Of a DNA stretch of 12,510 nucleotides, positions 12,319-12,510 are shown piece after piece (the first letter of the stretch is position 1; each line of letters begins with the position of its first letter). Position numbers and translations under genes: made by a program. Under the pieces are notes generated by a model. The model saw nothing but the letters and a program-made list of their open reading frames with translations, searched no databases and was not told the DNA's origin. The stretch is from Candidatus Atribacteria bacterium 1244-E10-H5-B2 (GTDB taxonomy: Bacteria > Atribacterota > JS1 > SB-45 > 34-128): NCBI GenBank assembly GCA_003575245.1, contig NMQN01000474.1:1-12510 (forward strand), read 5' to 3'.

Positions 12319-12510
12319 ATTTTACTTGTACTTGCCTCCCTTTACGTCTTTGCATAGGGGATGACAAAGAAAATAGCTGTCCCTATTTTATACTATTTTA
12401 TACTAAAATGTTATACTTTAAAAAGTGAATTATACAATCCAGTATGAATCCAAGGCAATTATCAGTTATCGATTAATACATTGTTATTTATTACTAATAT
12501 AAAAGAGAAA
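12319..12510. other. Upstream non-coding region with REP-like hairpin and decamer repeat
   Basis: No gene is seen to the window end. GGGG...GACA (12357-12366) can pair with TGTCCC (12378-12383), a REP-like hairpin near the operon promoter. TATTTTATAC occurs twice in tandem (12384-12393, 12394-12403). Nothing else recognisable. Confidence 0.4.

Overview
The window is bacterial, A+T-rich DNA with two parts. Positions 1 to about 3250 (plus strand) look like one end of a mobile or accessory element. Positions about 3259 to 12510 (minus strand) look like chromosomal backbone, with ssrA, smpB and a complete chorismate-to-tyrosine operon. Shine-Dalgarno sites, sigma70-type promoters and intrinsic terminators are all easy to see. 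The protein sequences resemble Firmicutes and Thermotoga-type enzymes. Abundant short dispersed repeats suggest an environmental or candidate-phylum bacterium; I cannot name the phylum from sequence alone.

Left part. It holds a lysine-rich orphan ORF (44-502), a winged-helix DNA-binding protein that probably starts at a rare ATT codon (738-1229), and a small XRE-type regulator that is probably leaderless (1574-1780). A large serine recombinase follows (1810-3306). Its reading frame runs through the tmRNA terminator and into the 3' end of ssrA, which suggests an integration junction at ssrA.

Junction. tmRNA (3615-3259, minus) carries the tag ARNEQLAFAA and a strong terminator. smpB (4084-3605) has its own consensus promoter, and its last codons overlap the 5' end of the tmRNA.

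Right part. Transcription runs from high to low coordinates through aroF (DAHP synthase), aroA, aroE, aroC, aroK, aroB, aroQ and tyrA, so all seven shikimate-pathway steps plus prephenate dehydrogenase sit in one cluster. Most junctions overlap or abut. The aroF product lacks about 96 residues of the barrel, including two metal ligands. AroB carries an in-frame insertion of about 35 residues made from a dispersed palindromic repeat. The gaps around tyrA are mosaics of short repeats, including 7-bp-period arrays.

The most notable finding is upstream of aroF. A consensus promoter (12318-12290) drives a 30-codon leader peptide (12262-12170) with a Phe/Tyr-rich run (F-N-Y-F-S-F-Y-F). It is followed by five RNA segments that can pair A:B (15 bp), B:C (17 bp), C:D (9 bp) and D:E (a 12-bp terminator with a U tract). 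This is a ribosome-mediated attenuator that should let Phe/Tyr supply control the whole operon.
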